In this document: positions 19,396 through 31,877 of the stretch, one piece after another
Numbering within the stretch: the stretch's first letter is position 1
Layout of the letters: every line of letters begins with the position of its first letter
Source: Devosia pacifica
GTDB taxonomy: Bacteria > Pseudomonadota > Alphaproteobacteria > Rhizobiales > Devosiaceae
Assembly (NCBI RefSeq): GCF_014652635.1
Contig: NZ_BMZE01000001.1
Coordinates: forward strand, 940,051 to 1,004,050
Reading direction: 5' to 3'
Length of the DNA stretch: 64,000 bases
Made by a program: the position numbers and the translations under genes
Notes under the pieces: generated by a model
What the model was told of the DNA's origin: nothing
Database searches by the model: none
What the model saw: only the letters and a program-made list of their open reading frames with translations

Positions 19396-20921
19396 GCGCC
19401 GCGCCGACAAGCTTTGCCTGGTTCGCGCAGCACGAAGTGTCGCTGGCTTGGCGCGACTTCACGACGATGCTGACTGGCGGACGCCGCAGCCGCGCCATCG
19501 GCGTCATTGTCGCCGTATTTATAGCCATCGCGCTACTGCACCTGCTGGCCCTCGGTCTGGTGGTCTCATGGGCGGATCAGGGTATCGGGCCGGACAAGCA
19601 GACCTTCATGATGCTGAGCGGTTTCGGGCTGCTGTTTGGCGCGGTCATGTTCTCCCAAGCGCTGGAATCGGTCACGCGGGCCTACTATGCGCGCTCGGAT
19701 CTTGAACTGATCCTGTCCTCGCCTGCCTCGGCGGCTCGGCTGTTCGCGGTACGCAGCGCCGCGGTTGCCGCCGGTACTATGGCGTTGAGCTGCCTCCTCG
19801 CCTCGCCATTGATCAACGCGCTGGCGCTTCTCGATGGTGCGCACTGGCTGGCGGCCTACCTGGTCCTCGCGGCTCTCGGCGCGCTTGTCGCCGCGCTTGC
19901 AGTGCTCGTCACCTCCGGGCTGTTCGCGCTGGTCGGCCCCAAGCGCACGCGGTTTGTCGCCCAAATCCTTGCCGCCATCGTCGGCGCCGGGTTCGTTGTC
20001 GGCATTCAGGTCGCGGCGATCCTCCATTTCGGCAGCTATTCCCGCTTCACGCTCTTCACCGCGCCGGAAATCATTGCGTCGGCACCGCCCGTTGCAAGCC
20101 TCGTCTGGCTGCCCGCACGCGCCGCCATGGGCGATGCGGCGGCGCTGATGCTGGTGATAATCGCGGGGCTCGGTGCGCTTGTCGCCACCGTCGCCGCCTC
20201 CGGCAGCAGTTATGCCCGCCTCGCCATCGCCGCCACCACCGTCGCCGGACCCTCGGCAAAACACCGCAAGACGACACGCTTCCGCCAGCGCACGCAAATG
20301 CAGTCGCTGCGGGTCAAGGAGTGGCGCCTTCTCGCGCGTGATCCTTGGTTGATCTCGCAAACCCTGATGCAGTTGCTCTATCTGCTGCCACCCGCCGTTC
20401 TGTTGTGGGTCAATTACGGTGCCAGTGCCGGCACCTATGTCGTCGTCGTTCCGGTTCTGGTCATGGCCTCTGGTCAGCTCGCTGGCGGCTTGGCCTGGCT
20501 CGCAATCTCTGGCGAGGATGCGCACGATCTGGTCGTCACTGCCCCCATCTCGCCGCGCCAGGTCCTTCGCGCCAAAGTCGAATCCGTCCTCAGCGTCGTC
20601 GGTGTTATCCTGTTGCCGCTTCTGGCACTGATTGCATTCGAAAACCCGCATATGGCGCTCGTCACCGCAATTTGCGCGGCCCTCGCCACCGGCTCGGCCA
20701 CGGCAATCCAGCTGTGGTTTCGCACTGTCTCGCGCCGCGCCCTGTTCCGTCGCCGCCAGACCGCATCACGCGTTGCCACCATCAGCGAAGCATTCGTCTC
20801 AATCATGTGGGCCGGCACCGGGGCGCTATGGGCAGCCGGCACGGTCGCTGCCATTGCTCCGGCCATTCTGGCGCTTTTGATTTTCGGCGTTGCGCGCATG
20901 ATGGCGCCGAAACGCCACTGA
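19392..20921 (+). CDS. ABC-2-type transporter permease
   Basis: 509 residues with about twelve hydrophobic segments, twice the size of a typical ABC-2 subunit, so it may be a duplicated half-transporter acting as the only membrane subunit. A central basic loop (AKHRKTTRFRQRTQMQSLRVKEWRLLARDPW) separates the halves and ends with the coupling-type EWRLLARDP motif. Translation is coupled to the ATPase gene (GTGA overlap). Confidence 0.8.
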   Translation: MSAAPTSFAWFAQHEVSLAWRDFTTMLTGGRRSRAIGVIVAVFIAIALLHLLALGLVVSWADQGIGPDKQTFMMLSGFGLLFGAVMFSQALESVTRAYYARSDLELILSSPASAARLFAVRSAAVAAGTMALSCLLASPLINALALLDGAHWLAAYLVLAALGALVAALAVLVTSGLFALVGPKRTRFVAQILAAIVGAGFVVGIQVAAILHFGSYSRFTLFTAPEIIASAPPVASLVWLPARAAMGDAAALMLVIIAGLGALVATVAASGSSYARLAIAATTVAGPSAKHRKTTRFRQRTQMQSLRVKEWRLLARDPWLISQTLMQLLYLLPPAVLLWVNYGASAGTYVVVVPVLVMASGQLAGGLAWLAISGEDAHDLVVTAPISPRQVLRAKVESVLSVVGVILLPLLALIAFENPHMALVTAICAALATGSATAIQLWFRTVSRRALFRRRQTASRVATISEAFVSIMWAGTGALWAAGTVAAIAPAILALLIFGVARMMAPKRH

Positions 20922-20933
20922 GTCGCCAAAACC

Positions 20934-21407
20934 ATGCTCAAGACTTCAACTGATCTGCCGATCCGCCGTGCCACCATTGCGGATCTGGAGGCTGTTCTGG
21001 CGCTTTCCGACGCCGGTAACGCCAACGGCCCGATTGAGCCGGACCCCGTCGCCTACCGCGACCCGCGCTACAGCGCAGCCTTCGAAGCCATCGCCGCCCA
21101 CCCCGACCATGACCTGTTCGTCGTCGAGCACGAAGGAGAGGTCGTTGGTACGTTTCAGCTCAGCATCATCCCCGGCCTGCCGCGCTTCGGCATGACGCGC
21201 GGCCTCTTGGAGAACGTCCATGTCCGCGCCGATCAGCGAGGCACCGGCATCGGTACGAAGATGATGGAATGGGCGATCGCCCACTGCCGCGAGCGCGGCT
21301 GTGGCCTCGTCCAGCTAACCTCAAACAAGGTTCGCAAGGACGCACACCGCTTCTACCAACGCCTCGGCTTTGAAGCCTCACACGAAGGCTTCAAGCTGAT
21401 GCTATGA
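20934..21407 (+). CDS. GNAT-family N-acetyltransferase
   Basis: 157 residues. Motif A is ENVHVRADQRGTGIGTKMMEWAI, with the R/Q-x-x-G-x-G/A acetyl-CoA loop, and motif B is AHRFYQRLGFEASHEGFKL. The substrate cannot be inferred. It lies 12 bp after the permease gene, likely on the same transcript, and overlaps the convergent pentapeptide gene by 6 bp. Confidence 0.87.
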   Translation: MLKTSTDLPIRRATIADLEAVLALSDAGNANGPIEPDPVAYRDPRYSAAFEAIAAHPDHDLFVVEHEGEVVGTFQLSIIPGLPRFGMTRGLLENVHVRADQRGTGIGTKMMEWAIAHCRERGCGLVQLTSNKVRKDAHRFYQRLGFEASHEGFKLML

Positions 21408-21788
21408 AGAACCTGCAGCCTTTTCGTAAGCGTTGAGCAGATCGGTCACGAGGATACCGTTGATCCGCATGCCTGTCAGATCCGCGTTCTCTATGGTTGC
21501 ATCCTTCAGCGTGACATCACTGATGGTTAGCCCGCTTAGATTTGCGTTTGTGATCGTAGCGCCACTCAGATTCACATTGTTGAAGCGCGCGTTCGCGAGG
21601 TTGGCATCGTCAAAATCTGCCTCTTCGAGCGTCGTGTCAGCGAACCGCGCTTTCTTCAATACTGCGTAAAAGCGAGCCTCTTCGAGGTTGAGCCCGTCGA
21701 AGTTGGCGCCTGCCATATCGGCCCGGCTAAACTGTTCGCCTTGCATCTGCGGCCCATCAAACGGGTCTCGTTTTTCCGCTTCGCTCAA
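21402..21788 (-). CDS. Pentapeptide-repeat protein
   Basis: 128 residues from a TTG start with GGGGAG 7 bases upstream. Repeated A(D/N)LXX units run from about residue 20 to 110 (DMAGANFDGLNLEEARF, ANLANARFNNVNLSGATITNANLSG), enough for four to five coils of a right-handed quadrilateral beta-helix. Some relatives mimic DNA and protect gyrase from quinolones, but nothing here shows that function. Confidence 0.82.
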   Translation of the reverse strand: MSEAEKRDPFDGPQMQGEQFSRADMAGANFDGLNLEEARFYAVLKKARFADTTLEEADFDDANLANARFNNVNLSGATITNANLSGLTISDVTLKDATIENADLTGMRINGILVTDLLNAYEKAAGSS

Positions 21789-21832
21789 CGCGCGTCTCCC
21801 CGTCCATGCTTGGGCCAGATAGGCCTTTACCG

Positions 21833-22810
21833 TCAGTGCGCGACGATCGCGTGCGGAATGTATGGCGCTTCGAGCGCGGCGATTTCGTCCTCGCTGAGCT
21901 CTAGGCCCACCGCCGCCACGGCATCATCGATATGCTCCGGCTTCGTCGCACCAACGATTGGCGATGTGATCGCCGGTTTCGACAGCAACCACGCCAGCGC
22001 AATCTGTGCGCGCTTCACACCACGCTTTTCAGCTAGGTCCGCGACCACCTCGGCAACTTGCCGGTCGGCATCCTCGGTCTTGCTGTAAAGCCGCGAGACC
22101 ATCTGGTCGGTCTCTTCGCGGCGTGTGCTTTCGCCCCATGGCCGTGCAAGCTTGCCGCGGGCCAGCGGGCTCCACGGCAATACGCCAATGCCCTCCGCTT
22201 CGCACACCGGCAGCATTTCACGCTCTTCTTCGCGGTACAGCAGATTGACATGGTCCTGCATTGAAACGAACCGCGTCCAGCCGTTCATCTTCTGCGTGTA
22301 GAGCGCCTTGGTGAACTGCCACGCATACATTGAAGAAGCCCCGATATAGCGTGCCTTGCCCGCCTTCACGACGTCATGCAGCGCCTCGAGCGTTTCCTCG
22401 ATCGGCGTCGAGGCGTCCCAGCGGTGGATCTGATAAAGATCCACGTGGTCAGTCCCCAGCCGTTTCAGGCTGGCATCGATCTGTTCGAGGATATGCCGTC
22501 GAGACAGCCCGCCGCCATTCGCGCCCTCGCGCATCCGCCCATGAACCTTCGTCGCAATCACCACGTCCTCGCGCCGGGCGAAATCGGTCAGCGCCCGTCC
22601 GACGATCTCCTCGCTGGTGCCGTCCGAGTAGACATTGGCGGTATCGAAGAAATTGATCCCGGCATCTAGCGCCTGGCGGAGGAAAGGCCGGCTGGCCTCT
22701 TCCTCCATTGTCCATGGATGTCCGCCCCGGTCGGGAATACCGAAGCTCATGCAGCCAAGACAGATGCGCGAGACCTCTAGGCCGGTCTTGCCAAGCTTCA
22801 CATATTCCAT
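21833..22810 (-). CDS. Aldo-keto reductase (AKR, YghZ/Tas-like)
   Basis: 325 residues, full length. The catalytic tetrad is visible: Asp and Tyr in FFDTANVYSDG, Lys in VIATKVHG, His in DLYQIHRWD. ARYIGASSMYAWQF and LLSKPAITSPIVGATKPEHI are typical of AKR11/12-type NADPH enzymes that reduce aldehydes such as methylglyoxal. It is 10 bp downstream of a second, different AKR gene, so the two form an operon. Confidence 0.92.
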   Translation of the reverse strand: MEYVKLGKTGLEVSRICLGCMSFGIPDRGGHPWTMEEEASRPFLRQALDAGINFFDTANVYSDGTSEEIVGRALTDFARREDVVIATKVHGRMREGANGGGLSRRHILEQIDASLKRLGTDHVDLYQIHRWDASTPIEETLEALHDVVKAGKARYIGASSMYAWQFTKALYTQKMNGWTRFVSMQDHVNLLYREEEREMLPVCEAEGIGVLPWSPLARGKLARPWGESTRREETDQMVSRLYSKTEDADRQVAEVVADLAEKRGVKRAQIALAWLLSKPAITSPIVGATKPEHIDDAVAAVGLELSEDEIAALEAPYIPHAIVAH

Positions 22811-22820
22811 CCGTAACCCT

Positions 22821-23657
22821 CTAGAACGTGTTGTTCATCTTGTCCGATGTGGGCAGCGTCTTGCCATCGGGTTTGTCGAGCGCGTCAATCTTGGACATGT
22901 CATCCGGGCTGAGCTCAAAATCGAACACATCGAAATTCTCAGGCACGCGTGACACCGTCGCTGTCTTCGGCAGCACGATCAGGCCCTGTTGAAGGTGCCA
23001 GCGGATGATCACCTGCGCAACGCTTTTGCCGTGGGCCTTGCCGATTTCAGCAATCGTCTCGTCCCCAAGCACGGCGCCGCTGCCGAGCGGGCTGTAGCTT
23101 TCAATGGCAATCTGGTTTTCCGCGTGCAGCGTGCGGTTTCCCCGCTCCTGATAGTATGGATGAAGTTCGATCTGGTTGACTGCCGGCGTCACGCCCGTCT
23201 CGCGCTGAATGCGCTCCAGATGCTCGGGCAGGAAGTTCGAAACGCCGATGGATTTAACCCGGCCCTGCTCCTTGAGCTCGATCAGCGTCTTCCATGCCTC
23301 GACATATTTGTCCTGCTGCGGCACCGGCCAATGGATCAGGAACAGGTCGAGATAATCGAGCTTCAGCAGCTCAAGACTCTTGTCGAATGCCGCCAACGCC
23401 TGGTCGCGCTCATGGGCACCGTTGCGCAGCTTCGAGGTGACGAAAACGTCCTCACGCGCTAGGCCGGAATTCTTGATCGCTTCGCCGACACCACCCTCAT
23501 TGGAGTATCCCTCGGCGGTGTCGATATGCCGATAACCGGCATCGAGCGCCGCGCCGACGACTTCAGGGGCCTTGTCGTCCTCCAGTCGCCACACGCCGAA
23601 CCCGAGCTGCGGAATCGTGTTGCCATCGTTGAGCGCGATCTCGGGTACCTGGACCAT
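22821..23657 (-). CDS. Aldo-keto reductase of the 2,5-diketo-D-gluconate reductase type
   Basis: 278 residues, the DkgA/AKR5 size. The tetrad is Asp/Tyr in HIDTAEGYSNE, Lys in FVTSKLRNG, and His in LFLIHWPVP. GVSNFLPEHLERI, VNQIELHPYYQ and SYSPLGSGAVLGD match AKR5 enzymes, which reduce small aldehydes and ketones with NADPH. GAGGAGG lies upstream of the ATG. It is the first gene of a two-AKR operon. Confidence 0.92.
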   Translation of the reverse strand: MVQVPEIALNDGNTIPQLGFGVWRLEDDKAPEVVGAALDAGYRHIDTAEGYSNEGGVGEAIKNSGLAREDVFVTSKLRNGAHERDQALAAFDKSLELLKLDYLDLFLIHWPVPQQDKYVEAWKTLIELKEQGRVKSIGVSNFLPEHLERIQRETGVTPAVNQIELHPYYQERGNRTLHAENQIAIESYSPLGSGAVLGDETIAEIGKAHGKSVAQVIIRWHLQQGLIVLPKTATVSRVPENFDVFDFELSPDDMSKIDALDKPDGKTLPTSDKMNNTF

Positions 23658-23851
23658 GTGTGTCCTCCTCGGTGTGTTCGTTGAAGTGCGCCAGCGGCGC
23701 TTGGCAGGGCATGCACCTTAGTGTGCAGCGTCGCCAGACCAAACCCTGCGGGCGCCGAAAAGTTTCGTTTGGCCTGCCCTCAGCCGTCAGTCGTGATTCC
23801 GCCGTCAGAATCTGGTAAGCAGCATCCTTCTCCGCCAAAGCGTGAGCGACG

Positions 23852-24160
23852 ATGGCCGACGAAAGCACCACAAAACCGAGAACCGAGACCAGGAAAAAGA
23901 CGGCAAGACCGCCTCTGTTCAAGGTCATTCTCGTCAATGACGACTTCACGCCACGCGAGTTCGTGGTCCGTATCCTCAAGGGCGAATTCCGCCTCAGCGA
24001 GGATCAGGCGCATCACGTGATGCTGACAGCGCATATGCGCGGCGCCTGTGTTGTAGCCGTATTCACCAAGGAGGTGGCCGAAACCAAGGCCACCCGCGCT
24101 ACCGAAGCGGCTCGAAACAAGGGCTACCCCCTGCTGTTCACCACCGAACCTGAGGAGTAG
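23852..24160 (+). CDS. clpS: ATP-dependent Clp protease adaptor ClpS
   Basis: 102 residues. ClpS delivers N-end-rule substrates to ClpAP. The N-terminal extension is flexible; the core has FKVILVNDDFTPREFVVRIL, with the Asn-Asp pair that recognises the substrate alpha-amino group, followed by AHHVMLTAHMRGACVVAVFTKEVAETKA. clpA is not adjacent. Alphaproteobacteria often have two clpS genes; which copy this is cannot be told here. Confidence 0.94.
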   Translation: MADESTTKPRTETRKKTARPPLFKVILVNDDFTPREFVVRILKGEFRLSEDQAHHVMLTAHMRGACVVAVFTKEVAETKATRATEAARNKGYPLLFTTEPEE

Positions 24161-24275
24161 CGCGGCGCCCCCTTGTCCGGCAGCGAACGGCTGTGTCGCA
24201 CCCTCGCCTGTTGTGCGGCTTCCAGTTTGCGGGCATCCTTGGATAAAGCGAAAACAGCGCCTTAGCGGGAACCTC

Positions 24276-24608
24276 ATGAGGGATGAAGATTCACGCGACC
24301 TGCGAAGGGACTTCGCCGAAGTTGTGAATATGACGCCGGCCGAGCTGGCTGAATGGCTCGATACGGAAGAGAGCCGCCAGGCGGCGCGGTCGGATGGAGG
24401 CGGCGAGCCGTTCGAACAGGAGCTCGGACGGCTGTCGCTCGAGATCAAGACGAAACCGGTCTCGCAGCTCACCATCGACGATTACCTGCATATGCGCAGG
24501 ATCATCGAGTGCGTGCATCGCCATCTGGTACGGCGTCCCGATGATGCAGCCGGTCTGGCATACTGGCGGCACGCTCTGATGAACTGCGGGCACGACCCGC
24601 TGAAATAA
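24276..24608 (+). CDS. DUF3140 family protein
   Basis: 110 residues from ATG 24276. The pattern FAEVVNMTPAELAEWLDTEESR, then LTIDDYLHMRRIIECVHRHLVRRP and WRHALMNCGHDPLK at the end, is that of DUF3140, a family of unknown function often described as DNA-binding. An earlier in-frame GTG at 24213 would add a non-homologous stretch. It converges with the DUF1428 gene, with 1 bp between stops. Confidence 0.78.
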   Translation: MRDEDSRDLRRDFAEVVNMTPAELAEWLDTEESRQAARSDGGGEPFEQELGRLSLEIKTKPVSQLTIDDYLHMRRIIECVHRHLVRRPDDAAGLAYWRHALMNCGHDPLK

Positions 24609-24609
24609 C

Positions 24610-25323
24610 TCAGGCTTCCACAATCGGCTGGAAACCGCCGAAGATCATCCGTTTCATGTCGAATGCCTCCGGCATGTCCGCGAGACTGGGGTCCTTGTAG
24701 ATCTCGTCCCAGGCTGCGTCCCGCGCCGCCCGCGATGGCCACTCCACCCAGGAAAAGACCACCGATTCGTCTTCGCCCGCGTTCACTGCGCGTCGAAAGT
24801 CCGTGGTCTTGCCTTCGGGAACATCATCGCCCCAGCAATCGACGGCTCGCAGCGCCCCATTGGCGATCAGCAGCGCGCTCATTTGTTGGATCAGGTCGGT
24901 ATAAAGTTGTCGGTTCTCTGTCGGTACGGCAATGACCGCGCCGTCGATATAATCGGGTTTGCCGCCCGGCCCGGCGTCGCTCAGCACCTCGAACCCGCCA
25001 TAGATCATGCGCGTCGCATCAAATGGCATGGTCTCGCCCATCTTGGCGAAAGCTTCATCAGTTTCCATCTTGCGCCCGGCTTCGTCGCGCGCAGCCCTGG
25101 TCTCATACTCCACCCAGGAAAAGACAATGACCTCACCGGGCTCGGCTTTCACCGCGCGGTAAAAATCCGTCACCTCACCGCGCTCCACCGCTTCGCCCCA
25201 GCACTCCATGAAGCGCACCGCGCCGAACTGGCGAAACAGTGGTGCAGCCTCTTTGGCGTGCTTGCTATAGGCATCCTTGTTGTCGGCAGGCACTGCTGTG
25301 ACGAAACCATCGACATACTGCAT
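24610..25323 (-). CDS. Tandem DUF1428 protein
   Basis: 237 residues made of two successive DUF1428 domains. Each starts with YVDGFVTAVPADN / YIDGAVIAVPTEN, continues with VRFMECWGEAV / LRAVDCWGDDV and VIVFSWVEYETRAARD / VVFSWVEWPSRAARD, and ends with MIYGGFEVL / MIFGGFQPI. DUF1428 proteins are normally single-domain ferredoxin-like alpha-beta barrels of ~115 residues without known function. The internal duplication would make a covalent pseudo-dimer. GAGGGG precedes ATG 25323. Confidence 0.85.
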   Translation of the reverse strand: MQYVDGFVTAVPADNKDAYSKHAKEAAPLFRQFGAVRFMECWGEAVERGEVTDFYRAVKAEPGEVIVFSWVEYETRAARDEAGRKMETDEAFAKMGETMPFDATRMIYGGFEVLSDAGPGGKPDYIDGAVIAVPTENRQLYTDLIQQMSALLIANGALRAVDCWGDDVPEGKTTDFRRAVNAGEDESVVFSWVEWPSRAARDAAWDEIYKDPSLADMPEAFDMKRMIFGGFQPIVEA

Positions 25324-25649
25324 TCTCGTGTCCCCTCGCTGGCGCATCAAGGCGCGGCCCTGGACTTTAACTCGGACTCCATGTCGAAACTAGAACACGA
25401 AACGAGCACGGCCTAAAGCCAGGACGCCGTCCCGCTTTGCCCACACAGGCGCAACGGAATTCAACGCGCCGGCGGAATGCGTCGTCCCGCCCCTTCCCAT
25501 CGCCGCGTGCATCGGTTAGAGAGCCCGCCTAGCCACCTCATCTGTCCCAGCGCCGCGCCCGAGTGCGCCGCGGCGATTTTCGCGCGGGTTGGTTGGGTGG
25601 CAGGCCCGGGTGACCGGCCCGACCAAACGCCACAGATCAGAGCGAGACA
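25324..25649. other. Intergenic region upstream of carB, 326 bp, no gene
   Basis: No ORF with a plausible start and codon pattern, and no tRNA. A GC-rich imperfect hairpin (GCCCGGGTGACCGGCC region, about 25602-25622) lies shortly before carB. The divergent promoters for the DUF1428 gene and carB must be here. Confidence 0.4.
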
Positions 25650-28967
<3,318 letters not shown>

Positions 28968-28977
28968 AGCGAAACCC

Positions 28978-29039
28978 GGCAAGCCTTTGCCTGCTTGCCC
29001 CCCTCAAGCGCCTCCCGCTACAACACTGGCGGGAGGCGC
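28978..29039 (+). promoter_or_regulatory. Double hairpin in the carB-nucleotidyltransferase spacer; second stem hides the RBS
   Basis: Hairpin 1 is GGCAAGC/GCTTGCC (28978-28984, 28993-28999). Hairpin 2 is a perfect 11-bp stem GCGCCTCCCGC/GCGGGAGGCGC (29008-29018, 29029-29039) with a 10-nt loop. The right arm contains GGGAGG, the Shine-Dalgarno of the gene starting at 29044. No T run follows, so simple termination is less likely than control of translation. A carB-end processing signal is the alternative. Confidence 0.6.
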
Positions 29040-29043
29040 AATC

Positions 29044-29832
29044 ATGAGTAGCGCAGAAACCACGATCGTTCCTCGAGCCATGAGCCCAGAGGCCGCGCTG
29101 GCATTCCTCGCCGATTACGTCCCGCATCGCTTTCCGGACGCAGATACGGCGCTTCTCGCCGGCTCGACAGCGACTGGCACCGCCCAGCCGGGCTCGGACC
29201 TCGATCTCGTTATCGTCTACCCGAAGCTGGATGCCGGTGCATGGCGAACCACCGAGCGGGCCGACGGCGTCCTGATTGAAGCATTCGTCCACGACCTCGG
29301 TACTCTCGCCTATTTCCTCGAAGACCTCGACCGCGCCTCCGGGCTGTCGACGCTAGCCAACTTGGTGCGGGACGGTCTTCCGGTCCCCGGCATGCCGCAA
29401 CGTCTGTTGTCAGACGCAAAGGCAATGGCGGACCGTGTGCTTGCCCTCGGTCCGCCAGCCATTGATCGCGAGGCGATCGACCGCAGGCGATACCTGATCA
29501 CAAATTTGCTGGATGATCTCGCCGGTCAGCGCCCCTCCGATGAGCGCCTTGCGATCGCCACCGAACTTCATAGGGCCTTGGCCGACTTCGTCCTGCGTGC
29601 TGCCGGCAAGTACGGCGGAAATGGCAAGGGCATCGCCCGTGCCCTTGCTGCGCATGATGCCCAGTTTGCTTCCGCCCTCGAAACCGCCACCATAGAGGTG
29701 CTGGCATCTCGCGGCATGAGCGATCTGCAACGCGTCGTGGAGACGGCCCTCGCTCCCCATGGTGGCCTTCTGATGGAGGGCTATACAGCCCACGCTCCCG
29801 CCCATTGGCGCCGCTTGCCGGATTCCGTCTGA
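29044..29832 (+). CDS. Nucleotidyltransferase-domain protein
   Basis: 262 residues from ATG 29044 with GGGAGG 7 bases upstream. The polymerase-beta-like signature is LLAGSTATGTAQPGSDLDLVIVY, giving the GS and DxD residues; a third acidic residue is probably in VLIEAFVHD. The C-terminal half is helical (ADFVLRAAGKYGGNGKGIARAL), as in aminoglycoside- or HEPN-linked transferases. The substrate is unknown. Its ribosome site is buried in a hairpin. Confidence 0.78.
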   Translation: MSSAETTIVPRAMSPEAALAFLADYVPHRFPDADTALLAGSTATGTAQPGSDLDLVIVYPKLDAGAWRTTERADGVLIEAFVHDLGTLAYFLEDLDRASGLSTLANLVRDGLPVPGMPQRLLSDAKAMADRVLALGPPAIDREAIDRRRYLITNLLDDLAGQRPSDERLAIATELHRALADFVLRAAGKYGGNGKGIARALAAHDAQFASALETATIEVLASRGMSDLQRVVETALAPHGGLLMEGYTAHAPAHWRRLPDSV

Positions 29833-29953
29833 AGCCTCATCCGCGCACCAATACTCCCCTTGTGCCGCCTCCCATACAATCGGCTTTCGCATTTGCAACT
29901 GGCGCGAAACGCCCTCTGTGCTAGCCTCTGCTGTCCGCCAGCCCGGAGCGCCT

Positions 29954-30742
29954 ATGCCGCTAGCCGAATATTTTGACCCGCTTTATGCCCTGTCCGGCCT
30001 TTTCGTCGGCGCAATCGTGGGGCTGACGGGTGTGGGTGGCGGCTCGTTGATGACCCCCCTGCTGATCCTGATGTTCGGCGTTCATCCCGCGACTGCCGTT
30101 GGCACCGACCTGCTCTACGCGGCGGCCACCAAGGGTGCCGGCACATTGGCGCATGGCTTCAATCGTGCGGTCGATTGGCGGGTCGTCGCGCTTCTCGCTG
30201 CTGGCAGCGTTCCTGCCGCTGCAATAACGGTCGGCTTCTTGTCGATGACCGGCGTCGACAGCAGCGCTGCATCCCACATCATCTCGACTGTCCTCGGGTT
30301 TATGCTGGTCGTCACGGCCCTCGCTACCTTCCTGCGCCCGCAGATCGTCGCCTTCGCGCACCGCCGGAGCGAACCGGGTGAAACCAGCCAGCTCGGTCTC
30401 ACCATATTCACCGGCGCAGTCATCGGCGTTCTGGTTTCGATATCCTCGATCGGCGCCGGCGCCATCGGCGTTACGGTGCTTCTGCTGCTCTACCCGAAGA
30501 TGTCGACGGTGCGCGTCATCGGGTCCGACATCGCCCACGCCGTGCCACTGACCCTCGTCGCTGGCGCCGGCCACTGGATCATCGGCTCGATCGATTGGCC
30601 GATGCTGTCATCATTGCTGGTCGGCTCCATTCCCGGCGTCCTGATCGCCGGTCACTTCGCGCCCAGAGCCAACGATCTGATACTGCGCTTGCTGCTCGGC
30701 ACCGTGCTGGCCGTAGTCGGCATTCGCCTGCTCATCGCCTGA
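29954..30742 (+). CDS. TauE/SafE-family sulfite/organosulfonate exporter
   Basis: 262 residues from ATG 29954 (GGAG upstream). Eight or so membrane helices in two repeats: GLFVGAIVGLTGVGGGSLMTPLLIL and GAVIGVLVSISSIGAGAIGVTVLLLLYP carry the family's Gly-rich repeat. HPATAVGTDLLYA and VIGSDIAHAVPLTLVAG are the paired VGTD/GSDIAH motifs. Family members move sulfite, sulfoacetate or other anions across the inner membrane. No sulfur-metabolism genes are adjacent. Confidence 0.9.
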   Translation: MPLAEYFDPLYALSGLFVGAIVGLTGVGGGSLMTPLLILMFGVHPATAVGTDLLYAAATKGAGTLAHGFNRAVDWRVVALLAAGSVPAAAITVGFLSMTGVDSSAASHIISTVLGFMLVVTALATFLRPQIVAFAHRRSEPGETSQLGLTIFTGAVIGVLVSISSIGAGAIGVTVLLLLYPKMSTVRVIGSDIAHAVPLTLVAGAGHWIIGSIDWPMLSSLLVGSIPGVLIAGHFAPRANDLILRLLLGTVLAVVGIRLLIA

Positions 30743-30818
30743 GGCACACACCACTCCAAGCGGATTTAACAGTCTCGATCAGGCACTTGCCGGCATCACC
30801 GGATTCTGAATCAGAACC

Positions 30819-31877
30819 TTAAGAGGCGTTGCGCAGAGGCTTTGCCGCCCGCTCTGCCCCGGCGAAATATGCATCCACATGCTCAAGCGCGGCAGCGACG
30901 TCAGCGTCGCCGACATCGAGGTGCGTCACCCAGCGTTGCTGCCCGTATCTGCCGGTAATCGCAACACCCTGCTTATCGAGATAGGCGCGCAGTCCATCCC
31001 CCACGGCAGCATCGGCGTCGACAAAGATGATGTTGGTATCGGGCATCGTCACCCGCAATTGCTGATGCCTGGCGAGTCCCTCGGCAAGCGTCCGGGCGCG
31101 CCGATGATCATGCGTCAGCCGCTCGACATTATGTTCAAGCGCATAAAGCCCGGCTGCGGCGAGCACCCCCGCCTGGCGCATGCCTCCGCCAAGCATCTTG
31201 CGCATGCGCCGCGCCTTGCCGATCAGTTCGCCCGAGCCGGAAAGCACCGACCCCACCGGGGCCCCCAGCCCCTTCGACAGGCACATCGAGACGGTGTCGA
31301 ACTGCGCCGTCAGCGTCTTGGCACTCACGCCCAGCGCCGTCGCCGCATTGAACAGGCGCGCGCCATCGAGATGCAGGCCAATCTTGTGTCTCCGCGCGAT
31401 TGCTGCCACCTCGTCCATGTAGCGCATTGGCAGCGCCCGCCCGCCGATCGTGTTCTCGAGCGCGATAACTTTCGTTTCGGCAAAGTGTGGATCGTCTCCG
31501 CCCGAGATCGTGGCCTCGATCAGTTTTAGGTCCATCCGTCCATCCGCCAGATGCGGCAGCGGCTGCGGCTGCAATGAACCAAGAACGGCCGCGCCCCCGG
31601 CCTCATATTTGTAGCAATGCGCCTCTGCGCCGGCGATGAAGGCATCGCCGCGGCCGCAATGGCTGACAAGTGCCAACAGGTTCGACATCGTGCCGGACGG
31701 CACATAGAGCGCCGCCTCCTTGCCCAGCATGCCGGCAACATGGCGCTCCAGGCGATTGACCGTTGGATCATCGCCGAACACGTCGTCGCCCACCTGCGCC
31801 TTAGCAATCGCCTCGCGCATCCCGGCGTCGGGCCGGGTCACGGTATCGGAACGGAAATCATGCAGAATATCGGTCAC
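30819..31877 (-). CDS. ltaE: Low-specificity L-threonine aldolase
   Basis: 352 residues from GTG 31877, which has AGAGG upstream; the longer reading frame starts in unlikely sequence. PLP-dependent fold-type I enzyme that cleaves L-threonine and L-allo-threonine to glycine and acetaldehyde. [17 protein letters not shown] is the family N-terminus. [13 protein letters not shown] and [11 protein letters not shown] bind the cofactor, and [12 protein letters not shown] holds the Schiff-base lysine. Single gene. Confidence 0.93.
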   Translation of the reverse strand: MTDILHDFRSDTVTRPDAGMREAIAKAQVGDDVFGDDPTVNRLERHVAGMLGKEAALYVPSGTMSNLLALVSHCGRGDAFIAGAEAHCYKYEAGGAAVLGSLQPQPLPHLADGRMDLKLIEATISGGDDPHFAETKVIALENTIGGRALPMRYMDEVAAIARRHKIGLHLDGARLFNAATALGVSAKTLTAQFDTVSMCLSKGLGAPVGSVLSGSGELIGKARRMRKMLGGGMRQAGVLAAAGLYALEHNVERLTHDHRRARTLAEGLARHQQLRVTMPDTNIIFVDADAAVGDGLRAYLDKQGVAITGRYGQQRWVTHLDVGDADVAAALEHVDAYFAGAERAAKPLRNAS

